From Stenopsyche tienmushanensis (lineage: Eukaryota; Arthropoda; Insecta; Trichoptera; Stenopsychidae), in the NCBI GenBank assembly GCA_008973525.1, contig WACJ01000219.1, positions 1-64,000 of the forward strand: a stretch of 64,000 nucleotides of DNA. The letters run 5' to 3'. Positions within the stretch are counted from its first letter, which is position 1, and the number at the start of each line of letters is the position of its first letter. The position numbers and the translations under genes were made by a program. Positions 1 to 11,000 of the stretch are shown piece after piece. The notes below the pieces were generated by a model, which had not been told where the DNA came from, did no database searches, and was given only the letters and a program-made list of their open reading frames with translations.

Positions 1-54
1 AATGTTTTGAAACTTATCATACAAAGAAACATTTTTAACCTTTTTCTTGTGGGC

Positions 55-990
55 GAATTTCACGAGCGTGGTCTTTTTATTGCGCAATCGAGCTAACGTT
101 ACGGACAGTGAGTCGACCTTTTTTGTCTTGGGAGCTACATTTTTAATTTAAAATTGGCTCGGGATCGACTTCTAATATGATTCTCATAAGAAATGTATTT
201 AAGTTTGTTTTTTTTTTTTTCCCCTTTCTTCAAACTTAAAACTCAAATTAGCAGATAAGCACGAATCAAGTCGAGCTAAAGAGTTCGATCTCTGGGATTT
301 TATTTTTCATCGTCGGCTGTAAATAAATTTATATAAAGTGATATATTTTTTTCAAAATTCACGGAAGTCGTCGGGGTCAACCAAATTTTGCTTAAAGATC
401 GACCGGTCGATCTGGATCGACCGGTTGGACATCCCTGATTTATAGAAATACAGATATAAAACAGGAATAATTAATACTTTCAATCTGTGGCTTGTTAGAC
501 TCTACTGGGAATTCAGGATGGCGAGCAGTGATGTAGTGCTGAATAAAAAATCTGGGAGCGCTGATTAATTATAATATTTCAGTACCCCCACCCCTACGTG
601 ATACAATTTTCGCACCAAATTTCCAACCAAACGTTTTTCAATTTAACCAATTTAAGTTAAAATATTTTTTTTAAAATTACAATATATATTATGCAAAATT
701 TCCAAATCGTTTAGAAAACACCACTGATGGCGAGTACTCAGGAGCGCCCAACCGGTCGATCCCGATCGACTGGTCGATCTTGAAGCAAAATTTGGTCGAT
801 CCCTATAACTTCCTTGAATTAAAATATATATATATATATATTAATTTATACAAATATATTTATAGCCGACGATGGAAATAAAATCCCGGAGATCGAACTT
901 TTTGGCTCGACTTGATTCGTACTTATCTGCTAATTTGGGGGATTAACGAATGGTCAAAGTAAGACCGCGCTCGTGGCATTCTTTGATAAC
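55..990. repeat. Long inverted-repeat (foldback) element
   Basis: Positions about 244-436 and 741-935 are inverted copies of each other at roughly 85-90% identity. They share CGAATCAAGTCGAGC, GGGATTTTATTT, CATCGTCGGCT, CCAAATTTTGCTT and the palindromic GATCGACCGGT motifs. Shorter matching segments (CACGAGCGYGGTCTT) lie outside at about 68-85 and 970-990. Between the arms are about 300 AT-rich bases with no coding frame. This is a non-autonomous foldback element of unknown superfamily. A piece of one arm recurs at 7430-7490. Confidence 0.7.
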
Positions 991-1280
991 GGTTCTCATG
1001 ATTTTTTTTTAAACATCTGGTTAATACACTTTCTTAGATTATTTAACATTTAGCTTTATTACAATGTTGTTGATCCATAACACGGGTTTCAGCAATGGAC
1101 AGCATTTAAAAAAATATCGATTTTAGAAATATGTATGTGCACATTAATCTTTTTCAGTGCTTCTGTTCTGTGCGCATCTGTGGATTTGAGCAAACTGTTG
1201 TAAAATTATTGTCAAGGAAGTTTTATTTTCTCGTTCCCTCTAGAAATAATTATTTTTAAAAAAATGTGATATTTTTGAAA

Positions 1281-2755
1281 ATGAATGCTGCGAAGAAACC
1301 AAAAATATATCATTTTAATAACGACTGGGAAGAAGAATTTTTCTTCACAATGAATAAAAACAAGTACTAACAAAAAGAGGTAGTCTGAATCGACATTTTA
1401 GTTCCGCGCATCAACATTATAATCGTGACTATCCTCAAAATTCAAAAATATGGAAAGAACTAGTACAAAAGTTAAAAGGACACTCACAGCAATCATTTTT
1501 TAAGAAAGTTTGCAACAAATCTACATCCGCCACCGTGGCATCGTTACGTGTCACTAATATATTGTCCAAACACTGGAAATCTTTCAGTGATGGTGAGATT
1601 TCTAAAAAAGGATTTATATCAGCTGCCGAAATGTTATGTATTTGAAAATTTCAAAAATGAACGCGATTTAGAATATGTAATTTATGTAAGTTATGTAATA
1701 TGTAACGATTAGAGCTTTTAGCTAGTGATTGATGATATCGAGGCTTGCGCATACTTCTCACTTCAGCTTCGTGAATCGATCGATGCTCAATTGAGTATAT
1801 TTGCACTTTAGTCTTTCCTCATTGCAGGACAAAAGAAGAACAGCTGAAAATACTTCCTTTTAAAGTAACATTACCACTTCGCAAACTCGTGTCTATTACG
1901 ACAGAAAGTGCACTTTCAATTGTCGTCAGTGAAAACGGGTTTCATGCATTTTGCAGAAGAGATAACGATTTTTCATTTTTGTTTTCATATCACTGCATTA
2001 TATATCAACATGCGTTATGCGCTAAACTTTTAAATTTTGAGGATGTAATGAAAATTACCATAAAGATAATCAATTCCATCAGAAGTAACCCATTACTAAA
2101 ATTTAAATTGTTTTTAGAAGTAATATTACAAAAACTTGCTGATGTTATGGACAGCGAGCTGGACTGGGCAAGTCCTACCGGCTGTGCCAAATTTTGTTAT
2201 GGACAGTGAATGGAGTGGTGGTGCTTCAGTTAAACTTCACTTTTAAACAACTTGTATTTATTAGTAATTAATTTAACAATATACAGTATGTAAGAATCGT
2301 ATGTCGTAATCGTAAATCAATAGCTCGAAGAGCTAACACGAATTAATATTAGCTTTACGAGTGAATAGAGAATAATACTCTATGTATGAAAGATGGACGA
2401 AGTGCTTTATGTGTGACTGATGGAAGAAGAGTGTCTGATGCATCTTCGAGTCTCCGCTTGTTTGGTCGGCTTAAAAATGATACGTAATGAAATAAAATGG
2501 TTGAGTAAAGGACTTGTTCTTGTTCGATTTCGGGAGTTATTACTCGAAATGAGAACATTTTTAATTGAGAGAAAGGATGAAAGGTCAAATTATCTCCAAA
2601 ATAAGGAATGGTTATTAAAATTAGCATTTTTTTACAGATTTAACTTCTGAATTAAATGAAATGAATTTGGAATTACAAGGAAAATTAAAAACCATTATTA
2701 ATATGGTTTTATCAGTAAATTATTTTAAGATGAAATTATAACTGTGGATGTCGAA
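1281..2755 (+). pseudogene. Decayed hAT-family transposase (GTF2IRD2/ZBED-like)
   Basis: Translated fragments in several frames follow the order of GTF2IRD2-like hAT transposases. They start with KIYHFNNDWEEEFFFTM near 1281, then SLNRHFSSAHQHYNRDYP, then LPLRKLVSITTESA, then YHCIIYQHALCAKLLNFEDV at about 1995-2060 and a run to 2145. NEIKWLSKGLVLVRFRELL at about 2485-2540 and TSELNELNLELQGKLKTII up to 2705 follow. Stops, frameshifts and an unrelated stretch (about 2150-2480) interrupt it. No intact terminal repeats were identified. It is dead by inspection. Confidence 0.75.
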
Positions 2756-2899
2756 ACTGCGAAAAAAGGATTTCGCCCATTTTTATAATTTAAAAGATGA
2801 TGGTTGATAATGTAGATTAATATAATTACGAAGAATATATTGCTGTATTGGATAAAATATTGGATCAATTCGAAAAGAGATTCACAGATTTTAAAAAGC

Positions 2900-3022
2900 T
2901 TAAGGCCCGATCAACACTATGGTGCCGTTGACGGTTCGATCAAACATTCTTACACAAGAAACAATCAAAGTATGCACACTATCGGATCCTTCCATTTCTC
3001 TTTTCTGTGGATCGGGCCTAAT
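2900..3022 (+). mobile_element. Short copy of the AAGGCCCGAT foldback MITE family
   Basis: It begins TTAAGGCCCGATCAACAC and ends in the inverse (GTGGATCGGGCCTAA). It contains ATGGTGCCGTTGACGGTTCG and ACACAAGAAACAATC, shared with the copies at 4000-5130 and 26997-27200. Confidence 0.7.
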
Positions 3023-4318
3023 ACAGTTTGCAGCTTCATATTATCACCGTTGAATATGAACGAATAAAATGTTCAATGTCTTGCTCGAGATATAGCAATG
3101 CTATTTTCATTGAACAAGTGTAAGGTTGAATTGCATCAATCGAATTGCAAAATGATATCACAGTTCAACTCTTCTCATATATGGAGGGTGATGAATCCAG
3201 AAAAATATTCAACTTTGAAAGACGTTCTCCGAATCTCCGAATTTCATCATGCTTTGAAACTACATATTTATGCGAATCTTCATTTACTCATATGAATTAT
3301 ATAAATCCAAACTTCGGATTCATTCGACAGATAAGCACCTCGATGACTGCATGCGCTTGGCAACGAGTGCTTATTAACCAGATTATCTGCCGATTGTCTT
3401 TAAATAAAGACAAAAGTGTATAAATTCTGTTATTCTTTTTTTTTTCAAAAATGAAATATATGTATATATATAAAATAAGATGATATGTTTAAAAAAATAC
3501 TAAATTTTAATTATTTTGTAAGCACATTGATCTAATAATATTTCGCATTTAATAGCATACAAGACCACGTCATTTTTTTACGTGAACAATATACAAGAAT
3601 TCGATTAATTTGTTCCTACTTAAGAAGGAAATGATAATCAGACAGACTCGTTCTCGAAAAAAATCTGCTAGTTTTTCAAATAAGAATAAAAAATGTGGAT
3701 AGGTATTCACTCTGACTTTTCCTTTGAAGAAATTTCTTCTGATGATAGAAAATCCGAACTGATAAGATTGCAATTTTTCCGGGTTTCCTTCCACGTTACA
3801 ATACAAGTAAATAAAATAAGTAAATAGATAATAAAAAGAAAGAATAGAGGCAGTCGCGCGGCCACACGAGTATGAATGTGAATGTTGGAGGCAGAAGGGC
3901 CCGCGATGGCGTCAACCACGAGACTTCTTGATTCAGACCAATGCATCTCGTAGTATTCACCTCGGGTGGTTTTTGCGCCAAAACTGGAACAGAACGCTTT
4001 AGACCCAATTCACACTATGACTGGTGTTGACGGTTCAATCTCGCTCCGGTCTCGGTCCGGTAAAATATTCTTATGCGAGAAACAATGAAAGTATTCACGT
4101 TCCGATCCGATATCTCGCCAATATCGGTTCGTCGAAAAGAATATTTGACCGGAGCGAGATCGGACCTGTCGTGGCTTGTACCGACACTGAATATGTACGC
4201 TTTTGTTTCAACTCCAGCCTTTCATCGGTCGTGCAGCGAGACGTTACGTTTTTCTTCTAATTATGGCAAGCAATAAATCGTGGAATTCTGAATAAGGTAA
4301 GTACAGATTTTTCTCTTT

Positions 4319-4465
4319 AAATTGGACGTTTTACAAACCAATTTGGACGTTTTCAAAATTAAATTGGACGCTTTATAAATCAAACTGAATACTTTACAAA
4401 TCAAACTGGACGCTTTACAAATCGAATTGGACGTTTTACAAACCAATTTGGACATTTTATTGTAC
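4319..4465. repeat. Seven-copy 21-bp tandem repeat
   Basis: Seven consecutive 21-base units are variants of AAATTGGACGTTTTACAAACC. The 21-base period is exactly seven codons, so the minus strand reads as an open heptad repeat (SKLVCKT, SNSICKA, SSLICKV and so on) across the whole array. It lies inside the foldback element. Confidence 0.8.
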
Positions 4466-4604
4466 GTATTTTATAAAAAAAGTTAGAATTAAAAAATATA
4501 TATTCATATAAGTACTACATATACCGTCAGGGTAGATACCTACCCATACCGTTTTATTCTTATTTGAAAAACTAGCAGATTTTTTAAAATGCGGTATGGT
4601 TAAT

Positions 4605-4815
4605 TTTGGACAATGCAAGAATTCATCACACTCAAGAAGTGCGTGAGCTTATTGAACAGTCAGGTCATACACTATTTTTTTTCCTTACTACTCACCTTTC
4701 TACTTACCACCATATTCACCAATGATGAATCTTATCGAAGAGGTATTTTCGAAAGAGAAATTTTCTGCTAGGAATTTGTTAGCAGATCCAACAAATATTC
4801 TAAATTTGAAAGATG
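4605..4815 (+). pseudogene. DDE_3 (Tc1/IS630-like) transposase C-terminal relic
   Basis: LDNARIHHTQEVRELIEQSG followed in a shifted frame by PPYSPMMNLIEEVFSKEK is the catalytic-core pattern of DDE_3 transposases (LDN-x-H, PYSP-x-NPIE). One frameshift near the T-run at 4672-4682 and later stops make it inactive. Confidence 0.75.
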
Positions 4816-5325
4816 TAATAAATTAGTCTATTGCAACTCTACTTCTACAAATTGCTACAAATACAGATTTCATGAATATATACTACTAGTATATGAAATA
4901 ACCGGGTGTTCGATCGCGTTTAAGGTTTTTAGGCAAAAAATTAAAAACGATTTTTTTTACCTTATCCGATATTTCGAACCGCCTATCGGGTTCATTATCA
5001 AGGATTGACAGTCAAAAGCGATACGATAATGTGAATACTTTCATTGTTTCTCGTGTAAGAATATTTTACCAGACCGAGACCGGAGCGAGATTGAACCGTC
5101 AATGGCACCATAGTGTGAATCGGGCCTTATAATGCTGAAGTATTCGACAGTTGCTATGGTTTTTGCTAGCAAAATAGATATGATGATCGTTCTTCCGTTA
5201 TTATTCCGGCCATTGCCGATTTGTAATCCAATTGCAAGACTGCATGCTGATGTTTTGTCACCCTATGGGTGATCTATCTACTGGTTTGTTCAATATAAAA
5301 CATGATGCAGGTTTTGCGTTAGATC

Positions 5326-5642
5326 TCACAAGCCCTTTGATTTTCGTGTTTCACTTTGTTGGACAAGAGATTTCCTATATTTTTCCCCGTCCCGATAATA
5401 TTTTTCCGTGTAATGCTTAACATCTGGTAATAAATGATTTGAGCGCGAGCAGCCCACATATAGCTGTCCATGTGAGAAGCATGCACGCATACCCTGTGTG
5501 TCTTTGTACTTTGTTGATGCTTGCATCGGAAACCGCACACGTTTCAATTCAAAAGGTACATCAGTCGGAATCATTGGGACACAACATCTTCTTTCTATTT
5601 CAAACTGTAGCTTCGATAATATTACTAAATCATCTTTTTCAC
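5326..5642 (-). pseudogene. Helitron/PIF1-like helicase C-terminal fragment
   Basis: The minus-strand translation reads LQFEIERRCCVPMIPTDVPF then ELKRVRFPMQAS, and CFSHGQLYVGCSR. This matches the PIF1-family helicase end found in Helitron Rep-helicases (IPSDIPF-FKR-QFPV, SHGQLYVACSR). The segment that normally reads INKAQGQ is degraded. Only the C-terminal tenth of such a protein is present. Confidence 0.75.
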
Positions 5643-6214
5643 TAAAAGCCTAGGAATGTATCTGGTACACCTTTCTCCGCGATGACACGCAACAGCACGT
5701 TCCGCTGCAGCACGTTGACACAAATTATTTTATTAATATATAGAAGATGATAAATTAATTGAATTTTATCCTTATGTTTCATTTGTGTGTATACGTGTCA
5801 TTTAACTTTTCTCTTACTGTGCTAATCCGCACCCGAGATCCACGGAGAGTGCAAGTCAATCGACAGTATGAAGTGATTTAAAAACCGGAAAAAAATGAAT
5901 ATTCATAACTATTGCCTTTATTGACTATAGTCGAGGTTGAAATGTAACAATTTTTGTAATGTTAGCTTTGAAGTGTCTGAAAACGAGAAAAAACATCGTA
6001 AATAGCCAACAAACTCATCGCAGAGAACGACTTGCGTGCTACTGAATGCGAGTTGGGAGTACCAAAAAAAAAACAGTACGTGTAGATTAGATCGGTGCTT
6101 TCCAATCATTTCATCATATTTTTCATTTAATAAAAAGACAAAGCGTATGAATACCACAAATATTTAAAAATATAATGTAACTGACATTACACATATTTTT
6201 TTTATTAACAGCTT

Positions 6215-6425
6215 TTACCATAGTAAATCATCATCAGCATCATAGTGTAGCCACTAACAGTCCACTACAGAACTATGAGCCTCTTCAATGTCCATTCACA
6301 GGAATGGGTTACATCCATCTCGTCTGTGTCATACATTCACCTCCTCATTCGCTCGATATTGAAGGTAGCATTACCACCGAGTTTTATTTCGAATGCTCAC
6401 CCAACGGGTATCCTGAACGATTACC
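6215..6425 (-). mobile_element. LINE/SINE 3' end relic with ATC-rich tail
   Basis: On the minus strand this reads GGGTGAGCATTCG, then GCTACCTTCAATATCGAGC, and ends in GATGCTGATGATGATTT. The same module (GGGTGAGCATTT, GCTACCTTCGATATTGA, ATGATGATG tail) occurs at 18618-18910 in plus orientation. Simple GAT-type tails are seen in RTE-like LINEs; the family is inferred. Confidence 0.45.
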
Positions 6426-6894
6426 ATAATAAATAATAATATAAAAATAAAATACACAATAAAAAGTTGAAAAAACAAAAGAAAAAAAAAAGAAAATTTA
6501 ACTAAATATAAACGAAATATCTAGTTTGCGTTTTTTTTTTTCTCACAATCAGTACATGAAATAAGTGTTTTTCTGTGTGTCGTGCAAACAGGTTTCTTAC
6601 AAATACTGCAAACTAGCGTGCTCCTTTTTTTTAAGAGCAAAGCAAAAAATAAGAGCAAAACTTGCAAGCTCTTGCCAACGCTCGGGATGCTGTTGATGTT
6701 GATGATACGCCCCCCTGAGAATTGCTTGTAATATCTATTATAGCCGTTTCGGGTGATCTTTTTTAGTTATGTGTCATTGCCATGTCAATTGCGGCTTGTA
6801 GTTTATGAAATTCAAACGGACTTTATTTTCTTTTCAATATATATGCCGTGGAAGAGCTACCCAAATTTTTAACCATATCTTCCAGGTTCGGGTT

Positions 6895-7223
6895 TCATGT
6901 AAACCCGAAATGGACAATTGCCCCTAAATGTGGCCAAATGTTTTGATGAATAATTTTTGGACATGCAATTACAAATTGATCGAAAATTGACTTTATCGGT
7001 TCCAGCTTATCTGAAGAAGCGTTATATCGTTCTTGTCTCGTTTCTCTATTGTCGAACCGAATATGGCTATATATATTGATAAACCTATCACGAGACATAG
7101 CTGCTGTGAAAAACAGCTGAGAAAAAAGACGATTTCGCTTAGCACGGCGATCTGGCAGAACCTATCTTCCGTGTTAAGCGAGGGATGGGTGTATTTGAAC
7201 TCTTGCAATATCAGGCAATGCAA
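6895..7223 (-). pseudogene. piggyBac-type transposase fragment
   Basis: MSRDRFINIYSHIRFDN followed by DKLEPIKSIFDQFV is the conserved DDE_Tnp_1_7 pattern (MSR-RF--I---IHFDN, KL-P---ID--N). A preceding segment in another frame (HPSLNTEDRF) is degraded, and there is no catalytic region. It differs from the element at 33801. Confidence 0.65.
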
Positions 7224-7861
7224 TGCTTGCTGGGGACTCTCTTTAAAAAAACATATTTTTTTTAAAATACATTGATTTGAAGAAATACATTATTCATTTG
7301 TTTATTTTTAAAATGTTACCGCCTCCCGGCATAATTGATCGAAGACTGAGGGCTTGAATAAACATACTGACAACACGCTGCACACATTCATTTTATATAT
7401 ATATATATATTATATATAAAATATGAATTATTTTTTTCAAAATTCACAGTCGGGATCGACCAAATTTTGCTTTAAGATTGACCAGCCAATCATTTATACC
7501 TTTTATTGATTTTTAATATCATTTATTGATTTTTGATATACATTCACATATGTACATAATTCATTATAAATAAATATCTTAAAAAATAGTTATAAAACTT
7601 TAATTATTACAATCAAGACATTTAAATTAATGCAACTCTAATTTTAATTTTCACCCTATCCGACATATCTAAAAGCTCATTCAAACCAGTTTTTCCAGAA
7701 ATTTAATATTTAAATTATACATACAAAGGCTCATGAAAAAAACTGCTGAAAATGAGTTTTCGGATAATAATTTCTATGTATACAAACATTCAAAGGTAAA
7801 AAACGATATTAAAGCTTGCCCCCGATAGCCATGTAACTTTATAATGAGCAAATGTTATTCC

Positions 7862-7867
7862 TTTATT
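7862..7867 (-). promoter_or_regulatory. Candidate poly(A) signal of the cadherin gene
   Basis: The minus strand reads AATAAA here, about 215 bases after the cadherin stop codon. No other gene lies on this strand nearby. Position alone supports it; other AT-rich hexamers in the region are possible. Confidence 0.35.
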
Positions 7868-8081
7868 TAAGACTTCTAATGTATTTGATTCAATTGTATC
7901 CTCATTACTCGATAGCTTTAAATCGGAACGACGGCTGTGCCCGAATAATATACATCAATAATATTACAATGATACATTTTATATAATTAAAATAATTTTT
8001 ATATGAGATATAAGAGCATTTTCTTACGATATCTAAAGTAAATTGTTATAATTAATATTTTGGCACATTTTATACGATGAA

Positions 8082-11000
8082 TTAATTCTGAAAGTGATTG
8101 CTTCTGGGAGGTGGTTCAGGTGTCGCCGGAAGTTCCGGCTGAAATGTACTGCCTTGAAAACCCAGCATTGCTTCAAAAGTTGTAGTATTTATGTGACTAT
8201 CGTTCGTATGAGGAACAACGCTCCCCACCTGCCCCGCACTTCGGGGTGCATTTAACGTAGCATAATCTCTTTCTCCGCTACCTTGTATTGTTGCATATGT
8301 ATTATCCACCTGTTGATAGTATTCAATATTTTTACAAATGGATACAACAAAAAAATATATATTCCGTTTGAAAAATATCCAAAAACATGAAATCGTATCA
8401 AAAAAAGAAGAAAAAATATTATGAATAATGCAATTTATTTCATAATTATTGTTAAGATTTCTATAAAATATTTTTTTTCAAACCACCTGCCGAATTCATG
8501 TTTAATTTTTTTTTTCATTAGCCGAAATAAGAAGGTCATAGCATCAATAAACGAATTATGTTATCTTTCAATGTAAATATGCAAAACTTACAGGTGGCAA
8601 TTCTTGAGATTGAAGATAACCATCATTATTTTCACCAAACACATTCATTGTCAATTCTTGCTCTTCATAAAGTCGCAATTTATGTTCAGCCCAGAGAGGA
8701 TTTTCAGTACTACTCAACTCCTGCAATAGCCTTCGACTCCTTTCTCTTACTGAACCCTTTTCACTCATTATATTTTCATTCGGCATCGGTAATACCCTGA
8801 AAATAGGTATATTATTCGATTATAAATGCTAATACTTTAATAACCGTGAACTGGTTAACACATTATAATACCTCGCTTTGAGGCTTACATACGTTCCAAA
8901 AAAGTTGGTCATAAAGTGAAAAATCATATCAAAATCAAAATAAAGTGAAGCAATCATACAGCAAAGTATAGGAGTATTTGAATGTCAGAATAATATTTAT
9001 CAGACAATAATTAATCTCATCGACAAATTAATGAACAACCATATATGCATATCGATTACTGGGAACATGCAAAAAAGATAATGAGCCACTTATCTCATTA
9101 TTATTTGATTCTACACAACAAATACACATGTAAAATATGCTAATGTGCATTTCAATACAACTAAAACATTTTTTAATTCTGATTTAATGATATATTGCAA
9201 TTATGTAATAATTATCTAGTGCAATGAATACAATGGAAAGCATTATGTTGCATGTAAATACATCCTCTCAAATTCATTTTTAGTAAAAGCTAGATGTAAG
9301 CTACCATCAAATTGTATAACTTAAGTATGTGTACCACTATTCAATGTATTATTTACCATTGTTTTAAACAGCTGCAAACAACTATGAATGTAACAATCCC
9401 AGTAAAAAGAACAATCAGTAATGCTATCAGTGCTGCCAGTGCTGGATCAAATGCGTCTTGGTTACCTAAAATAAATAACATATATTTCAGGAAAATAGAA
9501 AAATATTTTAATGCTATTCATTTTACTACATTATCAAATTTATGAATTCTTAAAGAACATAATATCCTACAAATCTAAAATAAACACATTAAATACACCA
9601 AATATTCACCAAAAAGTGCACTGCAGAAATTAAAAAAAAAAGTCCCTTATATGGTACTGTAACATAGAAGGTAAAATTACAGGTAAAATGCAAATAGCCT
9701 TGTGAAAATAAAGACAGAGTTGCAGTGCGAGTTTCTGCTTAAAGGGTACATTTTACATAGGAATGGCAAAACTTGGATAATAGCACCATTCCAGAATAGT
9801 GCATGAAGCGTCATACAAGACTGTTAACAAAATTCTTCAGAGTGATAAGAATGATGCTTAGTTACCAAAAAAAATGCCCAGTCTCAAAACAACACGGACA
9901 ATAAGGCTTTGTGAAAATGCGACACGTGAGCCAGGCCAAAGTCGACAATAACATTCTAGAAGGCGATAAGATTGACATCAGAATTAACAGAAAGCTTGGA
10001 GAACATTATGATAGGTCGAATATAAGAGGCGTGGACAGCTACTACACTCGGCACCCCCACCCCTCATTATAGTACCATTTTTAACAACTTTTGCATGATT
10101 TTCATAGTGCATGTTTTAAAATGTGCACATCTCAAATTAGCTGTAAATCACAAAACTACCTAAAGGTAACTTATTTTGCTAAACCATATTTTGTTCCATG
10201 TGTGGAATGCATTACAACAAAATGTAATTAAAACATTAGTTTAAAACTCATACTTGTAGAGACAACTGGTCCAGTGTGTGTTATTCCAGTACTTTCGTAA
10301 AGATCTTTCAGTAAATCATGCTGCGCATCGATCATTTCTATGGCTCGTTCTGCTGGTAGCACTGTCAGTGAAGTTCGATCGACCAAATTCAAATTGACAT
10401 TGCATCTAAAATTAATATTTTTCTAATCAAATTACTGTTTCAGATACAGTGGGTGGTAGTATCCATTATTTGTTGATCAATCCACATCGCCCAAAAAGTC
10501 GATCATAGCTTAAGCCAATAATAAAGTAAACAGTATGAATAAAAAAAAAATTATTGACAAAACATGTTTCCCTATTTTGACCTTTATGGCGGTGTCTGCG
10601 TTTTCGCATGATAACAGAATAATGTAAGTCTGCTGACGCATTGTGTGTTAAAATTAAAACATTAGTTCTACTATCATGGGAGAAAGCGGATCCAGACGTA
10701 GTGTTAATAAATACAAATCATTCCTGCATAAAAAAGCACACAAACTATGTTATGTAATATCAAAACAACAGTAATGAAAAAAAGCTTACCCGTCCTTGTG
10801 GTCAGTTTGTCCATAATGTCTGATGGCAGTGACAACAACGATACTATGCGTAACATTAGAAAGCTGTGGGATAACATTCGGCAAATGCTTATTTACTTGG
10901 GTGCATGGTTGTAAAAATACCATCTCCACTAATTGTTCATTTTTAATAATCCAAATCTACAAATTTAAATTTATAGATTATTTAATAGCATAAATATGCA

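Larger units (their letters stand above)
4000..5130 (+). mobile_element. Long foldback element with inverted ends and DDE_3 transposase relic
   Basis: The first 110 bases (about 4003-4110) reappear inverted at about 5020-5129, sharing TTGACGGTTCAATCTCGCTC, CGGTCTCGGT and GAGAAACAATGAAAGTATTC. Between them, at 4605-4770 on the plus strand, lies a transposase relic of the Tc1/IS630 (DDE_3) type. This ties the family to that superfamily, and I infer it is the broken long form of the short MITE copies at 2900 and 26997. Confidence 0.7.

Noticed and set aside
6224..6245. ATCATCATCAGC run as a possible CRISPR or regulatory array
   Set aside because: It is a short trinucleotide tail of a retroelement relic; no spacer structure exists anywhere in the window.
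9590..10090. Possible extra element in the cadherin intron before exon 10254-10405
   Set aside because: I saw no terminal repeats, duplication or coding relic, so I did not call it.
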